From contig JALSQF010000001.1 of assembly GCA_026985555.1 (NCBI GenBank), forward strand, positions 1 through 37,110: DNA of 37,110 bases. The letters run 5' to 3'. Positions 1 to 10,377 of this stretch are shown in pieces (the first letter of the stretch is position 1; each line of letters opens with the position of its first letter). The position numbers were made by a program, and so were the translations under genes. The stretch comes from Candidatus Moraniibacteriota bacterium (GTDB lineage Bacteria; Patescibacteriota; Minisyncoccia; Moranbacterales; UBA9337). Below the pieces are notes generated by a model that was not told where the DNA came from, ran no database searches, and saw nothing but the letters and a program-made list of their open reading frames with translations.

Positions 1-78
1 AGTAAGAAGAAAGATAAAAAGTATGTTAAAAGTTCTAATTCATTTAAAAAATTAAAGTCTTCTGCAGTGTCATTTTAA
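1..78 (+). CDS. C-terminal fragment of a truncated Lys/Ser-rich protein (SKKKDKKYVKSSNSFKKLKSSAVSF*)
   Basis: Open frame from base 1 to TAA at 76-78; too short to identify. Confidence 0.3.
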   Translation, partial: SKKKDKKYVKSSNSFKKLKSSAVSF

Positions 79-357
79 ATGATAGAATATTAGCTATTTG
101 GATGTTGTAATTATATGATTTGATACATACCAATGTTCGTTTTATAAACATTCCTACTAAATTTTTATTTTAGATTTTTACTTATTTAAAAGTGTTTATA
201 GTCTATTTTATTTTAGTAAAATATATTAATTATATAAAAACAATATAATTAAATTCATTAAAATGCTTAATTAATAATAAATTAAATAAAAATAATAAAA
301 AAATTAAAATATTATAAATAAGAAAATATTATTAAAAAAATAAAGATCCACAAAAAA

Positions 358-756
358 CTAAACACAAGTATAAATCTCTTCCACTATTCCCTTTTTTTTA
401 ATAAAATTAACCGAAACACTTTCATCTCCTTGTTGTTTTTCTTTTTCTTTTTTTATTTCTTGATAATATTTTTTCCAATATTTATCCCATTTACGTGCTT
501 CTGTATTTTTTTTAGTAATTAAATTATTTTTATAGTTATAAAATTTGACTACCAAAATAGACTCGTCCGAAGCTTTAACATCTTTAATTTTTTTTAAATT
601 TCCTTTTTTATCAAAATAAACTAAACGAACAGAAAAAATTTTTTGAACTAATTTAGTTTTTTCTGCTTTTACTGATTCAACGCTTAAAAAAATATTTGCA
701 TTTAATAATACTATAATGCTAATAAATTTAATTATTTTGTTCACCCTTATTTTCAT
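358..756 (-). CDS. Small secreted/lipid-anchored-like hypothetical protein with N-terminal signal sequence
   Basis: 132-aa ORF, hydrophobic N-terminus, charged C-terminal part; stop is TAG. Confidence 0.6.
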   Translation of the reverse strand: MKIRVNKIIKFISIIVLLNANIFLSVESVKAEKTKLVQKIFSVRLVYFDKKGNLKKIKDVKASDESILVVKFYNYKNNLITKKNTEARKWDKYWKKYYQEIKKEKEKQQGDESVSVNFIKKKGIVEEIYTCV

Positions 757-776
757 TTAAAAAATTTAATTTATAT

Positions 777-2762
777 TTATTTATCTTGACCTATAATAAT
801 AACTATTTCTTTTTGTCGCTCTTCTTGATTATTGGCTTTTTTTACTATAATTTTTTTCTTACTGTATTTTTCAACAATCTCTTTTTTTATTAAATTAGCC
901 AACTCCTCGTTTTTGTCATCACTATAATACAAAGTTATATTGGCATAATTTTTATTAAGAGCATTTTTAGCTTCCACATTTTCATAGCCATATTCTTTTA
1001 GAATATTTTTCATTTTTCCAGCTGATCCTGGTACAGCTCCCCCATTTAAGACTACTATTTCAACTTTTTTAAAATTATTCTTTTCTTTTTCATTTACAGA
1101 AATATTTTTTATTTCTTGATTTATATATTGTTCTTTTTTTTCTGTGTTATTGTTTATAATTTCCCCACCTACAGAAGAAATGGAAATTTCTTTTTTTATT
1201 TCTGCTTTATTGTTTTTATTTAAATAATAAATAAAAACAATTCCTATCAAAATAAATATTATGATAATTATCCACCACTTATTGTTTTGAAAAAATAGTT
1301 TTATTTTCTCTTTTTTATTTTTTTTCTCTAAATTATTTTCTGTTATTACATTGTCTTCGTTTTCCGTATTATTATTTTTTTCTGCTTCTTCTTTATTTAA
1401 AGATGGAACTAAAATAGTTTGACCAGTTTTAAGAGTATAGGGTGGCTTTAATTTATTTGTTTTAGCTAGCACTTTCCATTTAATTTGATACTTTTCGGCT
1501 AAATTATTAATATTATCTCCTTCTTTTATTTCGTATTTTATCCATCCTTCTCCTCCATATTTCTTTTTTTGTCTATATTTCCAAATCTTATATCCTAGAT
1601 ATACTATAATTAATATTATTATAGCTAACACTATTTCTCTCCATGGAATAATCCAAATCTTAATTTTATCCGTAAAAAGAGTATGAACTTGATTGTTTGA
1701 ATCTTTATATTTTATTTCTTTTTGAAAACTATACCACCCAAAACGAGGATTGTGCCATCCGTAATTAGAATCAAATTTACTTCCTCTTAATACTTGAAAT
1801 TGACGTTCAATATTTTCTTTTTTGGTTTTAAAAATCAAATTTTGAATATGAATAATATCTTGATGTTCAATGCTTACATTGCCCTCATTTTTAATTGTTG
1901 AACTTACTATATATTCTTCCGGTTTTGGATTTCCTTTACCTATCCAATAAGCAAAAAAGTAACGACTTAAATCAAATTCTTTAAAATTCTTTTTAACACT
2001 AAATTTTTCTAGTTTTAATTTCTTAACAACTTTTCCTGGAACAGTTTCGTATATTCTAACCCCTATTCTAATCGTTAATTTAACCGCTGATCCTCCTACA
2101 TTAATATTTTTATTATCATCAACTTTTTGAATAAGAATCCCTCCTATATGTTCTCCTACATCTACATTTTGAGGCACCTTAAAAATAAAAGGAACAATAA
2201 CTCTTTCTTGAGGTTTAAGTTTTAATTTAACTAATTTATTTCCCTTACACCATTCTTTTAATAACTCCTGTTGATTTTGATTGATATGTTTTTTCTTTTC
2301 TAAAAATCCGTATTCTTGCATATCTTTTTCTAAGTCTGCTATGCTTGTTTGACATAAATAAGTAATTTTATTTTCTTTTTTCTTTTGAAAAATATCTATA
2401 AAAAAATCAGGAGGATTATTTGGATAAAGAGTTAACCAGGTTCCTACTTCTGTTTGTTTATCGGCTAATTGCTTTAAAGCGAAACCACCCGAGGAACCAA
2501 CTACTCCATCAGCAGGATAAATAAATACTGTCTTAATCTTATTAGAATTATTTACAACTAATACTCCATCTTCTTTAGTTTCTCCTGGACTTAAATTATA
2601 AATAAACCAAGAAGAGCTATTTTTTATATTAGGATCAGGATAAGCTGGTCGTCCACCTAATGTTTCATAGCTAATAGCTTGAGCTACTGATTGTGAAAAA
2701 AAAACAAAAATAAATGAAAATAAAATAAAAAAACCAATTTTTTTTACCTTTTCAGCCAACAT
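777..2762 (-). CDS. DUF916-like (WxL-partner) extracellular domain membrane protein with LysM and LytR_C-like C-terminal domains
   Basis: ORF track start is 2846, but the internal MLAEKVKKIGFFILFSF start (2762) begins a signal peptide. N-part resembles PF06030 (SSWFIYNLSPGETKEDGVLVVNNSNKIKTVFIYPADG...VPQNVDVGEHIGGI); LysM-like YEIKEGDNINNLAEKYQIKWKVLAKTNKLKPPYTLKTGQTILVP; LytR_C-like VEIVVLNGGAVPGSAGKMKNILKEYGYENV. Confidence 0.7.
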   Translation of the reverse strand: MLAEKVKKIGFFILFSFIFVFFSQSVAQAISYETLGGRPAYPDPNIKNSSSWFIYNLSPGETKEDGVLVVNNSNKIKTVFIYPADGVVGSSGGFALKQLADKQTEVGTWLTLYPNNPPDFFIDIFQKKKENKITYLCQTSIADLEKDMQEYGFLEKKKHINQNQQELLKEWCKGNKLVKLKLKPQERVIVPFIFKVPQNVDVGEHIGGILIQKVDDNKNINVGGSAVKLTIRIGVRIYETVPGKVVKKLKLEKFSVKKNFKEFDLSRYFFAYWIGKGNPKPEEYIVSSTIKNEGNVSIEHQDIIHIQNLIFKTKKENIERQFQVLRGSKFDSNYGWHNPRFGWYSFQKEIKYKDSNNQVHTLFTDKIKIWIIPWREIVLAIIILIIVYLGYKIWKYRQKKKYGGEGWIKYEIKEGDNINNLAEKYQIKWKVLAKTNKLKPPYTLKTGQTILVPSLNKEEAEKNNNTENEDNVITENNLEKKNKKEKIKLFFQNNKWWIIIIIFILIGIVFIYYLNKNNKAEIKKEISISSVGGEIINNNTEKKEQYINQEIKNISVNEKEKNNFKKVEIVVLNGGAVPGSAGKMKNILKEYGYENVEAKNALNKNYANITLYYSDDKNEELANLIKKEIVEKYSKKKIIVKKANNQEERQKEIVIIIGQDK

Positions 2763-2811
2763 TTTTTTAATTTTAATTTTTATTTTTTTATCATAACACA
2801 AAATCAAACAA

Positions 2812-2842
2812 AATAAAAACCAACTAATAAGCTGGTTTTTAA
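2812..2842 (-). terminator. Rho-independent-like hairpin downstream of the 2902-3594 gene
   Basis: AAAAACCAACTAATAAGCTGGTTTTT inverted repeat with T tract. Confidence 0.5.
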
Positions 2843-2901
2843 ACAAGAATTAATTTATATTTTATGAAAACTAAATTTACATTTATTTTTTTGTTATTTA
2901 A

Positions 2902-3594
2902 TTAACTTATTGTTAGATTCATTGTAAGAGTATAAGTACCTGGAGATTGTCCCGCTGGAATACCTTGGGTTAAATTTACACCAGTTAAATCCCAACGACA
3001 ATAAGTTGCTGCGCCTGAAGAAGCTGACATTAAATCAATATTATCAGTAGTTCCTTCTACATAGCTATCACTAGACCCAGTAGAAATATTACTCGTAGAG
3101 CAACCAGAAACTCCTGTAATAGTTGCTCCACTAGGATCTACTGTCATTTGCCCCCCCACTGAATCAGCATCAGATCCATCTGTATAGCCACTACCATCAT
3201 TAAAATCATAAGTGTGACTTCCATCACTCCAAGTAGCCGTAGTAGATGATCCGGCTAAATTAACTGTCCAAGTATCTGTGGAAGTTGGATTATAAGCTCT
3301 AATTCTTTCATCAGACGTTCCTAGTGTTCCTGTACCATCTTGCGTATCAAAACTGTAAGTTAAGGCACCAAAAGTTACAGATGGATTAGAAACACTAGCT
3401 CCCGAAGAATCCACTATATCCACGGCTAATGTTCCATCATTAATTGTCTGACTTAATTGCGACCAATCAGCAGCTAATACTTGTAAGCCAGCTAAAAACA
3501 TTACCAATGTTACTAATTTTAATGTTTTTTTTATAATTCTCCCTATTTTTTTTATTTGCCCAGGAGGAGGCAAAGTTTGTGTTTTTGTTTTCAT
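2902..3594 (-). CDS. Secreted protein with WxL-like C-terminal domain
   Basis: Signal peptide; TWTVNLAG motif and C-terminal PAGQSPGTYTLTMNLTIS; paralogous to the C-terminus of the 3801-6416 product. Confidence 0.6.
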   Translation of the reverse strand: MKTKTQTLPPPGQIKKIGRIIKKTLKLVTLVMFLAGLQVLAADWSQLSQTINDGTLAVDIVDSSGASVSNPSVTFGALTYSFDTQDGTGTLGTSDERIRAYNPTSTDTWTVNLAGSSTTATWSDGSHTYDFNDGSGYTDGSDADSVGGQMTVDPSGATITGVSGCSTSNISTGSSDSYVEGTTDNIDLMSASSGAATYCRWDLTGVNLTQGIPAGQSPGTYTLTMNLTIS

Positions 3595-3676
3595 TTTTTT
3601 TATAAATTAATTATTAATTATTTATGTTATTATTATTTTTTAATTATAAATTATAGATAAAGAATTATAGAATAAA

Positions 3677-3706
3677 CAAAAAAGCGAATTCTCACCCTAA
3701 GAATTC
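3677..3706 (-). terminator. Rho-independent-like terminator GAATTCT-TAGGGTG-AGAATTC-GC-TTTTTT (minus strand)
   Basis: 7-bp stem, 7-nt loop, followed by six T on the minus strand. Confidence 0.55.
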
Positions 3707-3775
3707 ACCCTTATATTCAAACTATAATCTTGTAAGTTATTTCTCACAACTTTCCTAAATTTAACTTACAATTCT

Positions 3776-3804
3776 ATTATACACCAAAGGCATAATCTTG
3801 TCAA
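3776..3804 (-). promoter_or_regulatory. Perfect sigma70-type promoter TTGACA-17-TATAAT
   Basis: Minus strand: -35 TTGACA (3804-3799), 17-nt spacer, -10 TATAAT (3781-3776). Confidence 0.75.
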
Positions 3805-6416
3805 GAAACAGTTAATGTCATATTTATAACGTAAGGAGAAGAATCTACTTGCTGTCCAGCAGGTATATCTTGAGTTAAATCAATTCCAGTAATATCCCAG
3901 TAACAATTTGTATCAGCTGTTCCATCCGCGTTTACTAAAGTAATATTATTATTAGAATCAAAATAAGCAGCTAATCCTTTTGATATTCCCGTATTTGAAC
4001 AACCTGTTTGAGGTGTAATTGTAGAATTGCTGGGATCAACCTCTAGTCTCCCCGTGCTAGCTGTTCCATTGTAATCATAGGTATAATTACCACTATTCCA
4101 TAAAGCACTTGCTCCTGCTGTGGCTGAAATAGAAAGAGACCAATTGGGTGTAGAAGTTGTATTGTTTATTCTAATTTTTTCATTAGCTACACCTAATATT
4201 CCCGTTGTTTGTTGAGCATCCCAATCAAAAGTGGTAGATGAAAATGTTACAGATGGACTACTAACACTATTTCCATTTGCATCAACAATATCTACATTTA
4301 AAAACCCATAAGATATATCCGTTAAATCAATAGATTGAACCCAAGCTGCCCAAGCTTGCCCAGAATATTGACGAAAAGCCTTCAATGTAGTAGCGCCAGT
4401 ATGTCTTACTCCCCAATAAGGACGAGGAAAAGCTGTTCCTGTTCCGTTAGAAGAATTATATTGTAGCCCAAAACGTCCAATTGTATAAGATGGAGTTACA
4501 GAAAATATTAAAAATAAATAAGGAGGACTATTATCTACTCCCTGAACCGTATCACTGGTTCTACCAGCTTTCCAAGCTACATTATCCGTCGTTCCTGTGC
4601 TTTCTTCAATAATAATATATCCCACTGTTTCAGATAATCGTGTTGTATTTGTATCTCCTCCGACATGACGTCCAATATAAATAGCAGAAGATGAAGGAGG
4701 AGAATTTCTGTTTCCATTACTACTCCAAAAAGTTTGCCAATTTGTATCATTAACTGTTTCTATCTGACCTAATACGATAGGAGAGGTATAAGAATTCACA
4801 GGAGCTATTTGTGTCATAGCAGAATTTCCCCAGCTGTTTTTATAATTAACACCTGAAATATTTACTGTTCCCGCTTCTACACTAATTCCTCCTGGGAGAG
4901 TATGCGCTCCTGAATTAAGTGCTATCCAATAAACATCACCACTTGTAGGAGTTCCACTAGAACTTGCCGCTTGTAAATAAACATCAAAACTAGAGTTAGA
5001 AATATTATTTACTCTTGTAACTGTCGGAGTATTTGCGCTAGACGTTATATTGTAAGTTGTAACTACAACAGGATTATTTAAAGTATTGTTAAAATTAACC
5101 GTGGTAGATGTTGTTCCCACTGAAGAAACAATTCCATATTCTCCAATAATATTTCCTGCACTATCTCTTATATTTCCGGCTGTTCCTTTTTCAAACATCC
5201 AGTAATCTACTTGTTCCGTAGTATGATTTCTTTCACTGTCAGCAATTTCATCTTCATCAATAGCTATTTTAAAAGAAGTACCTACAGAATTATTTCCATA
5301 AAGAATAGCCCACCCACCATCATTACCGTCCATAGCTGATTGATTTAGAACGCCTAGCATACCTACATTTACATTTTGATAAGTTTCACCTGATTTAGAA
5401 TCAACCGTATGGTTATAATTAAGATTATTAGCATTACCATCTGATTTAAAACGATAATCTACCTTAGCATCACTGTGTTCTAAAACAAAAACATCTACAC
5501 TTCTATTATCCGAATACTCAGCTCCCACCGCCACTGTTGTTTCTGTCATATTTTGATTAACTCCATCTCCTAAGGTAGCTACTTGTCCTGACCAAGAATC
5601 TCCAATTCCTCCATCATTAGTATATCCTGCCGCCCATATCCAAGTATTGTTTCTATTAACAGAATTGATACTAGCTGTATTATATTCTGTGGTAGAATTT
5701 ATTCCATTTCCTCCTGCATTACCAGTAACTACTACATGTTGAATATTCCATTCAGATCCCCATTCTACAACATAAACAGTATAAATTCCATCATGTGCTG
5801 TTGTCCCACAACCTGCAGAGTTTCTCGTTATATTAATTGTGTTATTACCTGATGGATATATTCTTCCATGACCATAACAATGATCATTACTAGCACCACC
5901 AGACACAGTTACTCCTCCTCCTCTAATTCCTCCAAAAGTTACTACCTGATTAATATCATTCCAAGATGAAGATGTTGCTGTAGCTGATTGAACACCTGTC
6001 CCTGATACAGTTATCGTTTTAACATCTAATAATTTAAATCCTGATTGATTAGAATCTCCTAAAGATTCCACAACTGTTACTGTTCCACTCCAATTTCCAG
6101 CTGCACTAGCTCTTTTTAATCTAATTTTATTACTAGCGCCAGAAACACTTAAATCCCCTGTTCCATTAGGATCACGTGTTACCCTCACAAAATCAGCCGA
6201 GGCGTTTCGTGTGACACCACCTGAAGCACCTCCCCTAATCATCACAAAGTAATCATCTTTTAAGTCTTGATTAAGAGTTAAATCATATCTATCACCATTA
6301 AATTTAGTAATTTCATAGGTAGTAACACGAAAAGTATTATCTGCTTCGGCTTGAAAAACAGAAAAAAATAAGCTAATAAAAACAATTAAAAAAATTGAAA
6401 GATTTTTTATCTTCAT
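3801..6416 (-). CDS. Large secreted adhesin-like protein with repeated beta-sandwich / H-type-lectin-like segments and C-terminal WxL-like domain
   Basis: ORF track start 6455; MKIKNLSIFLIVFISLFFSVFQAEA start at 6416 gives a signal peptide. NWSLSIS motif; C-terminus homologous to the 2902-3594 product; stop is TGA. Confidence 0.6.
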   Translation of the reverse strand: MKIKNLSIFLIVFISLFFSVFQAEADNTFRVTTYEITKFNGDRYDLTLNQDLKDDYFVMIRGGASGGVTRNASADFVRVTRDPNGTGDLSVSGASNKIRLKRASAAGNWSGTVTVVESLGDSNQSGFKLLDVKTITVSGTGVQSATATSSSWNDINQVVTFGGIRGGGVTVSGGASNDHCYGHGRIYPSGNNTINITRNSAGCGTTAHDGIYTVYVVEWGSEWNIQHVVVTGNAGGNGINSTTEYNTASINSVNRNNTWIWAAGYTNDGGIGDSWSGQVATLGDGVNQNMTETTVAVGAEYSDNRSVDVFVLEHSDAKVDYRFKSDGNANNLNYNHTVDSKSGETYQNVNVGMLGVLNQSAMDGNDGGWAILYGNNSVGTSFKIAIDEDEIADSERNHTTEQVDYWMFEKGTAGNIRDSAGNIIGEYGIVSSVGTTSTTVNFNNTLNNPVVVTTYNITSSANTPTVTRVNNISNSSFDVYLQAASSSGTPTSGDVYWIALNSGAHTLPGGISVEAGTVNISGVNYKNSWGNSAMTQIAPVNSYTSPIVLGQIETVNDTNWQTFWSSNGNRNSPPSSSAIYIGRHVGGDTNTTRLSETVGYIIIEESTGTTDNVAWKAGRTSDTVQGVDNSPPYLFLIFSVTPSYTIGRFGLQYNSSNGTGTAFPRPYWGVRHTGATTLKAFRQYSGQAWAAWVQSIDLTDISYGFLNVDIVDANGNSVSSPSVTFSSTTFDWDAQQTTGILGVANEKIRINNTTSTPNWSLSISATAGASALWNSGNYTYDYNGTASTGRLEVDPSNSTITPQTGCSNTGISKGLAAYFDSNNNITLVNADGTADTNCYWDITGIDLTQDIPAGQQVDSSPYVINMTLTVS

Positions 6417-6511
6417 TGTTTTTATTTTATCATATTTTATTATATATAAAAACAAAAGAAGGACTTAATATTTAAACACATTAAATCCTTTGTATTTTAC
6501 AAAAAATAAAA

Positions 6512-6940
6512 TTATGGTTTTAAAGAAGAATGGTGGTGAATTATTTTCCATGTATTTCTGTTGTGGAAAACTCTTTCCCATAAATCCAATATCCAATTTT
6601 TTCTTTTCCAGGAATAAGAAAATCTAGCTTCAACAATTTTTCTTTTTCCTTTGTGCTTATCATCATCTACTTCAAAATTATATAATCCACAATGTAGATA
6701 ACAACGCGCACCTATTTTTTGGACAGATTGTTTTACTATTTTTCCGTTAGGATGTATCTGTAAAAAATGTTCAAAATATTCTTCTGCTTCCATTTCTCCT
6801 ATTCTGAGCTGGGGAGACATAGTTGGCAAAAAAGTTGCTTTGGAATCATACATTGTAGCAACTTGATGAGGATCTCCACTTAATAAAGCCTCCGCCCATA
6901 ACTTAAAATTTTCTTCAGCAATTTTTTCTAATTTTTTCAT
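6512..6940 (-). CDS. NTF2-like / SnoaL / CaMKII-association-domain-like protein
   Basis: LWAEALLSGDPHQVATMYDSKATFLPTMSPQLR ... VEARFSYSWKRKNWILDLWERVFHNRNTWKIIHHHSSLKP pattern. Confidence 0.65.
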   Translation of the reverse strand: MKKLEKIAEENFKLWAEALLSGDPHQVATMYDSKATFLPTMSPQLRIGEMEAEEYFEHFLQIHPNGKIVKQSVQKIGARCYLHCGLYNFEVDDDKHKGKRKIVEARFSYSWKRKNWILDLWERVFHNRNTWKIIHHHSSLKP

Positions 6941-6985
6941 AGTTTTTCTCCTTTCTTTTTAAATAACACTTATTTAAAACAAATT

Positions 6986-7027
6986 AAAAAAGCAATCTAA
7001 AAAACTTTTCCGTTTTTATTGCTTTTT
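6986..7027 (-). terminator. Terminator of the atp operon
   Basis: AAAAAAGCAAT ... ATTGCTTTTT inverted repeat overlapping the atpC stop. Confidence 0.6.
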
Positions 7028-7454
7028 ATATGACACCTTTCTTTTTTAAATATTTTTTAGCTACCCTAATTTTAATCAATTCCATTTCTAATGCCGCGGC
7101 AACTTTGGCGTATTCTTTTTCATCAGTAATTTTTCTTTGCATTAAATCTTCTGCTCTTTTTCTAGCTTTTTCCGCCTCCTCCACATTAATTTCCTCTGCT
7201 CTTTCAGCAGCATCTGATAAAATTATTAAATTATTTTTATGAAACTCCACAAACCCTCCTGTTATAGCTAGATATTCTATTTCCTTATTTTCTTTATTTT
7301 TAGTTAAAACTTCTCCTGCTTTTAGACTAGCAATATAGGAACGATGGTTAGGTAAAATGGTTATTTGCCCATCACTAACTGGCAAAGTTATTTGATAAGC
7401 TTTCCCTTTGTAAACTACTTTTTCTGGAGTAATAATTTTAACTTTAATTTCCAT
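7026..7454 (-). CDS. atpC: F-type ATP synthase epsilon subunit
   Basis: MEIKVKIITPEKVVYKGKAYQITLPVSDGQITILPNHRSYIASLKAGEV; operon context. Confidence 0.93.
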   Translation of the reverse strand: MEIKVKIITPEKVVYKGKAYQITLPVSDGQITILPNHRSYIASLKAGEVLTKNKENKEIEYLAITGGFVEFHKNNLIILSDAAERAEEINVEEAEKARKRAEDLMQRKITDEKEYAKVAAALEMELIKIRVAKKYLKKKGVI

Positions 7455-7489
7455 ATTTAAATACTATATTTTTTCTTTATAAAAAATAA

Positions 7490-8908
<1,419 letters not shown>

Positions 8909-9022
8909 TTAAATAATTTCAATTAAAAACAAATTATTTCTGTTTTATGATTTATAATTTAAACACTTTTAAATCATAAATTTTAAAACACAAAATGTCA
9001 ATTTTTTATAAAAACAAATTCC

Positions 9023-9050
9023 TTGACTTTATTTTTTTTTATGTTACAAT
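9023..9050 (+). promoter_or_regulatory. Promoter TTGACT-16-TACAAT for the small ORF at 9127
   Basis: -35 at 9023-9028, -10 at 9045-9050. Confidence 0.65.
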
Positions 9051-9126
9051 GCGAAGTTAAAAGTATAATATTTAAGTTATTTATTCGGTTCTTTAATGTT
9101 TTTAACAATTAAAAAAGGAGGAAATC

Positions 9127-9300
9127 ATGAAAAAAGTTAAATTAGTTGATTCAATCCCTGTGGTGGGAACAATTTTTTATTTAATAAGATGTAAATGTAA
9201 AAAGAAATCTATTTTTCCTATAATTTTAATTTTAAGTTTAAGAGATATCTCTTTCATCTGTCTGATAATACTAATTTTATTTTTTTATTCTTTAACTTAA
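9127..9300 (+). CDS. 57-aa small membrane protein encoded antisense within the atp operon
   Basis: AGGAGG at 9116-9121, 5-nt spacer, ATG; MKKVKLVDSIPVVGTIFYLIRCKCKKKSIFPIILILSLRDISFICLIILILFFYSLT*; followed by a strong terminator. Confidence 0.65.
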   Translation: MKKVKLVDSIPVVGTIFYLIRCKCKKKSIFPIILILSLRDISFICLIILILFFYSLT

Positions 9301-9312
9301 TTTCAATTAGGG

Positions 9313-9342
9313 CTAGCAAGTATTTTTTACTTGCTAGTTTTT
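9313..9342 (+). terminator. Rho-independent terminator
   Basis: Perfect 10-bp stem CTAGCAAGTA/TACTTGCTAG (9313-9322/9328-9337), 5-nt loop, T tract. Confidence 0.8.
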
Positions 9343-9404
9343 AATTTTTAATGAACTAAATGCTAATTTATAATAATATCAATTATTTGCTATAATTTAA
9401 ATTG

Positions 9405-10361
9405 TTATTCCAAGGCAGCTCTTCCAGCAGAAATCTCAGAAATTTCTTGAGTAATCTTCATTTGACGAATTTTATTATAAGCTAAAGTAAGACTCTCACT
9501 CATTTCTTGAGCTGCCTCCGTTGCATTTCTCATTGCTATCATTCTAGCTGATTCTTTAGATGCGTTTGATTCTAATATGGCGTGATAAATTTGCATTTTT
9601 ATTAAACGAGGAAAAATTTCTTTTAACACCTTCTGAGGATGAGGCTCTACTTTATATTCAAATTTAGCTTCATTAAGTCCGTACTCTTTTACTAAACTGT
9701 CCATATCGTTGATTTGTTTTTCTAAATCAATTCTAGAAATAGGTAGCACTTGTCTAATTTTAGCTTCCTGTTTTAAAGCAGAAACATAATCAGTATAAAC
9801 AATAGCTACTTTGTCATAATTTTTCTTCTCATATTCTTCTATTATTATTTTAGATAGAGGATAAATACTCTCAATTTTAGGCAAATAAGTTAACTGAGGA
9901 AAACTAGCAATGATTTTTTTCTTTAAATGACGCACCAAATCATCTCCTTTTCTACCTATTGTTATAAAATCTACTTTTAGATCTTTGTTAGATGTATCCG
10001 TTTCTATTTTTTTTATCCCTATTCTGTTAATTTTTAGTTTATCAGGATTTTTTAATTCTTCAGTAATTTTTTTAATTACTTGCGCATTAAATGCACCACA
10101 AAGTCCTCTATTAGAAGTTACCACTATTATTAAAATATTTTTAACTGGTCTAATTTCTAATAAACCATAATCATAATTTTCAAAAGCACGTGCTAAATTG
10201 GTTAAAATACTCCAAGCGCTATGAGCATAATCGCGTATTTTTAAAACGCTTTCTACGGAACGTCTCATTTTAGCTGCCGAAACCATCTCCATAGCGCGCG
10301 TAACTTTAGCTGTGTTATTAATAGATTTTATTCTTCTTTGAATCTCTTTAGAACTAGACAT
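9405..10361 (-). CDS. atpG: F-type ATP synthase gamma subunit
   Basis: EIQRRIKSINNTAKVTRAMEMVSAAKMRR and C-terminal EISEISAGRAALE. Confidence 0.96.
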   Translation of the reverse strand: MSSSKEIQRRIKSINNTAKVTRAMEMVSAAKMRRSVESVLKIRDYAHSAWSILTNLARAFENYDYGLLEIRPVKNILIIVVTSNRGLCGAFNAQVIKKITEELKNPDKLKINRIGIKKIETDTSNKDLKVDFITIGRKGDDLVRHLKKKIIASFPQLTYLPKIESIYPLSKIIIEEYEKKNYDKVAIVYTDYVSALKQEAKIRQVLPISRIDLEKQINDMDSLVKEYGLNEAKFEYKVEPHPQKVLKEIFPRLIKMQIYHAILESNASKESARMIAMRNATEAAQEMSESLTLAYNKIRQMKITQEISEISAGRAALE

Positions 10362-10377
10362 TGTAATAAAATTATTT

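Noticed and set aside
3801-3803. Alternative genetic code (UGA read as Gly) as in Gracilibacteria/SR1
   Set aside because: The TGA here ends a protein exactly where its paralogue (2902-3594, ending LTIS) also ends, so TGA behaves as a stop.
7030-7242. + strand ORFs such as 7030-7242, 9985-10170, 10941-11132, 11389-11652, 11941-12141, 15891-16166, 22509-22697, 32642-32872, 33414-33614
   Set aside because: Antisense to confidently identified or better-supported genes, with compositionally biased translations; no independent RBS or family support.
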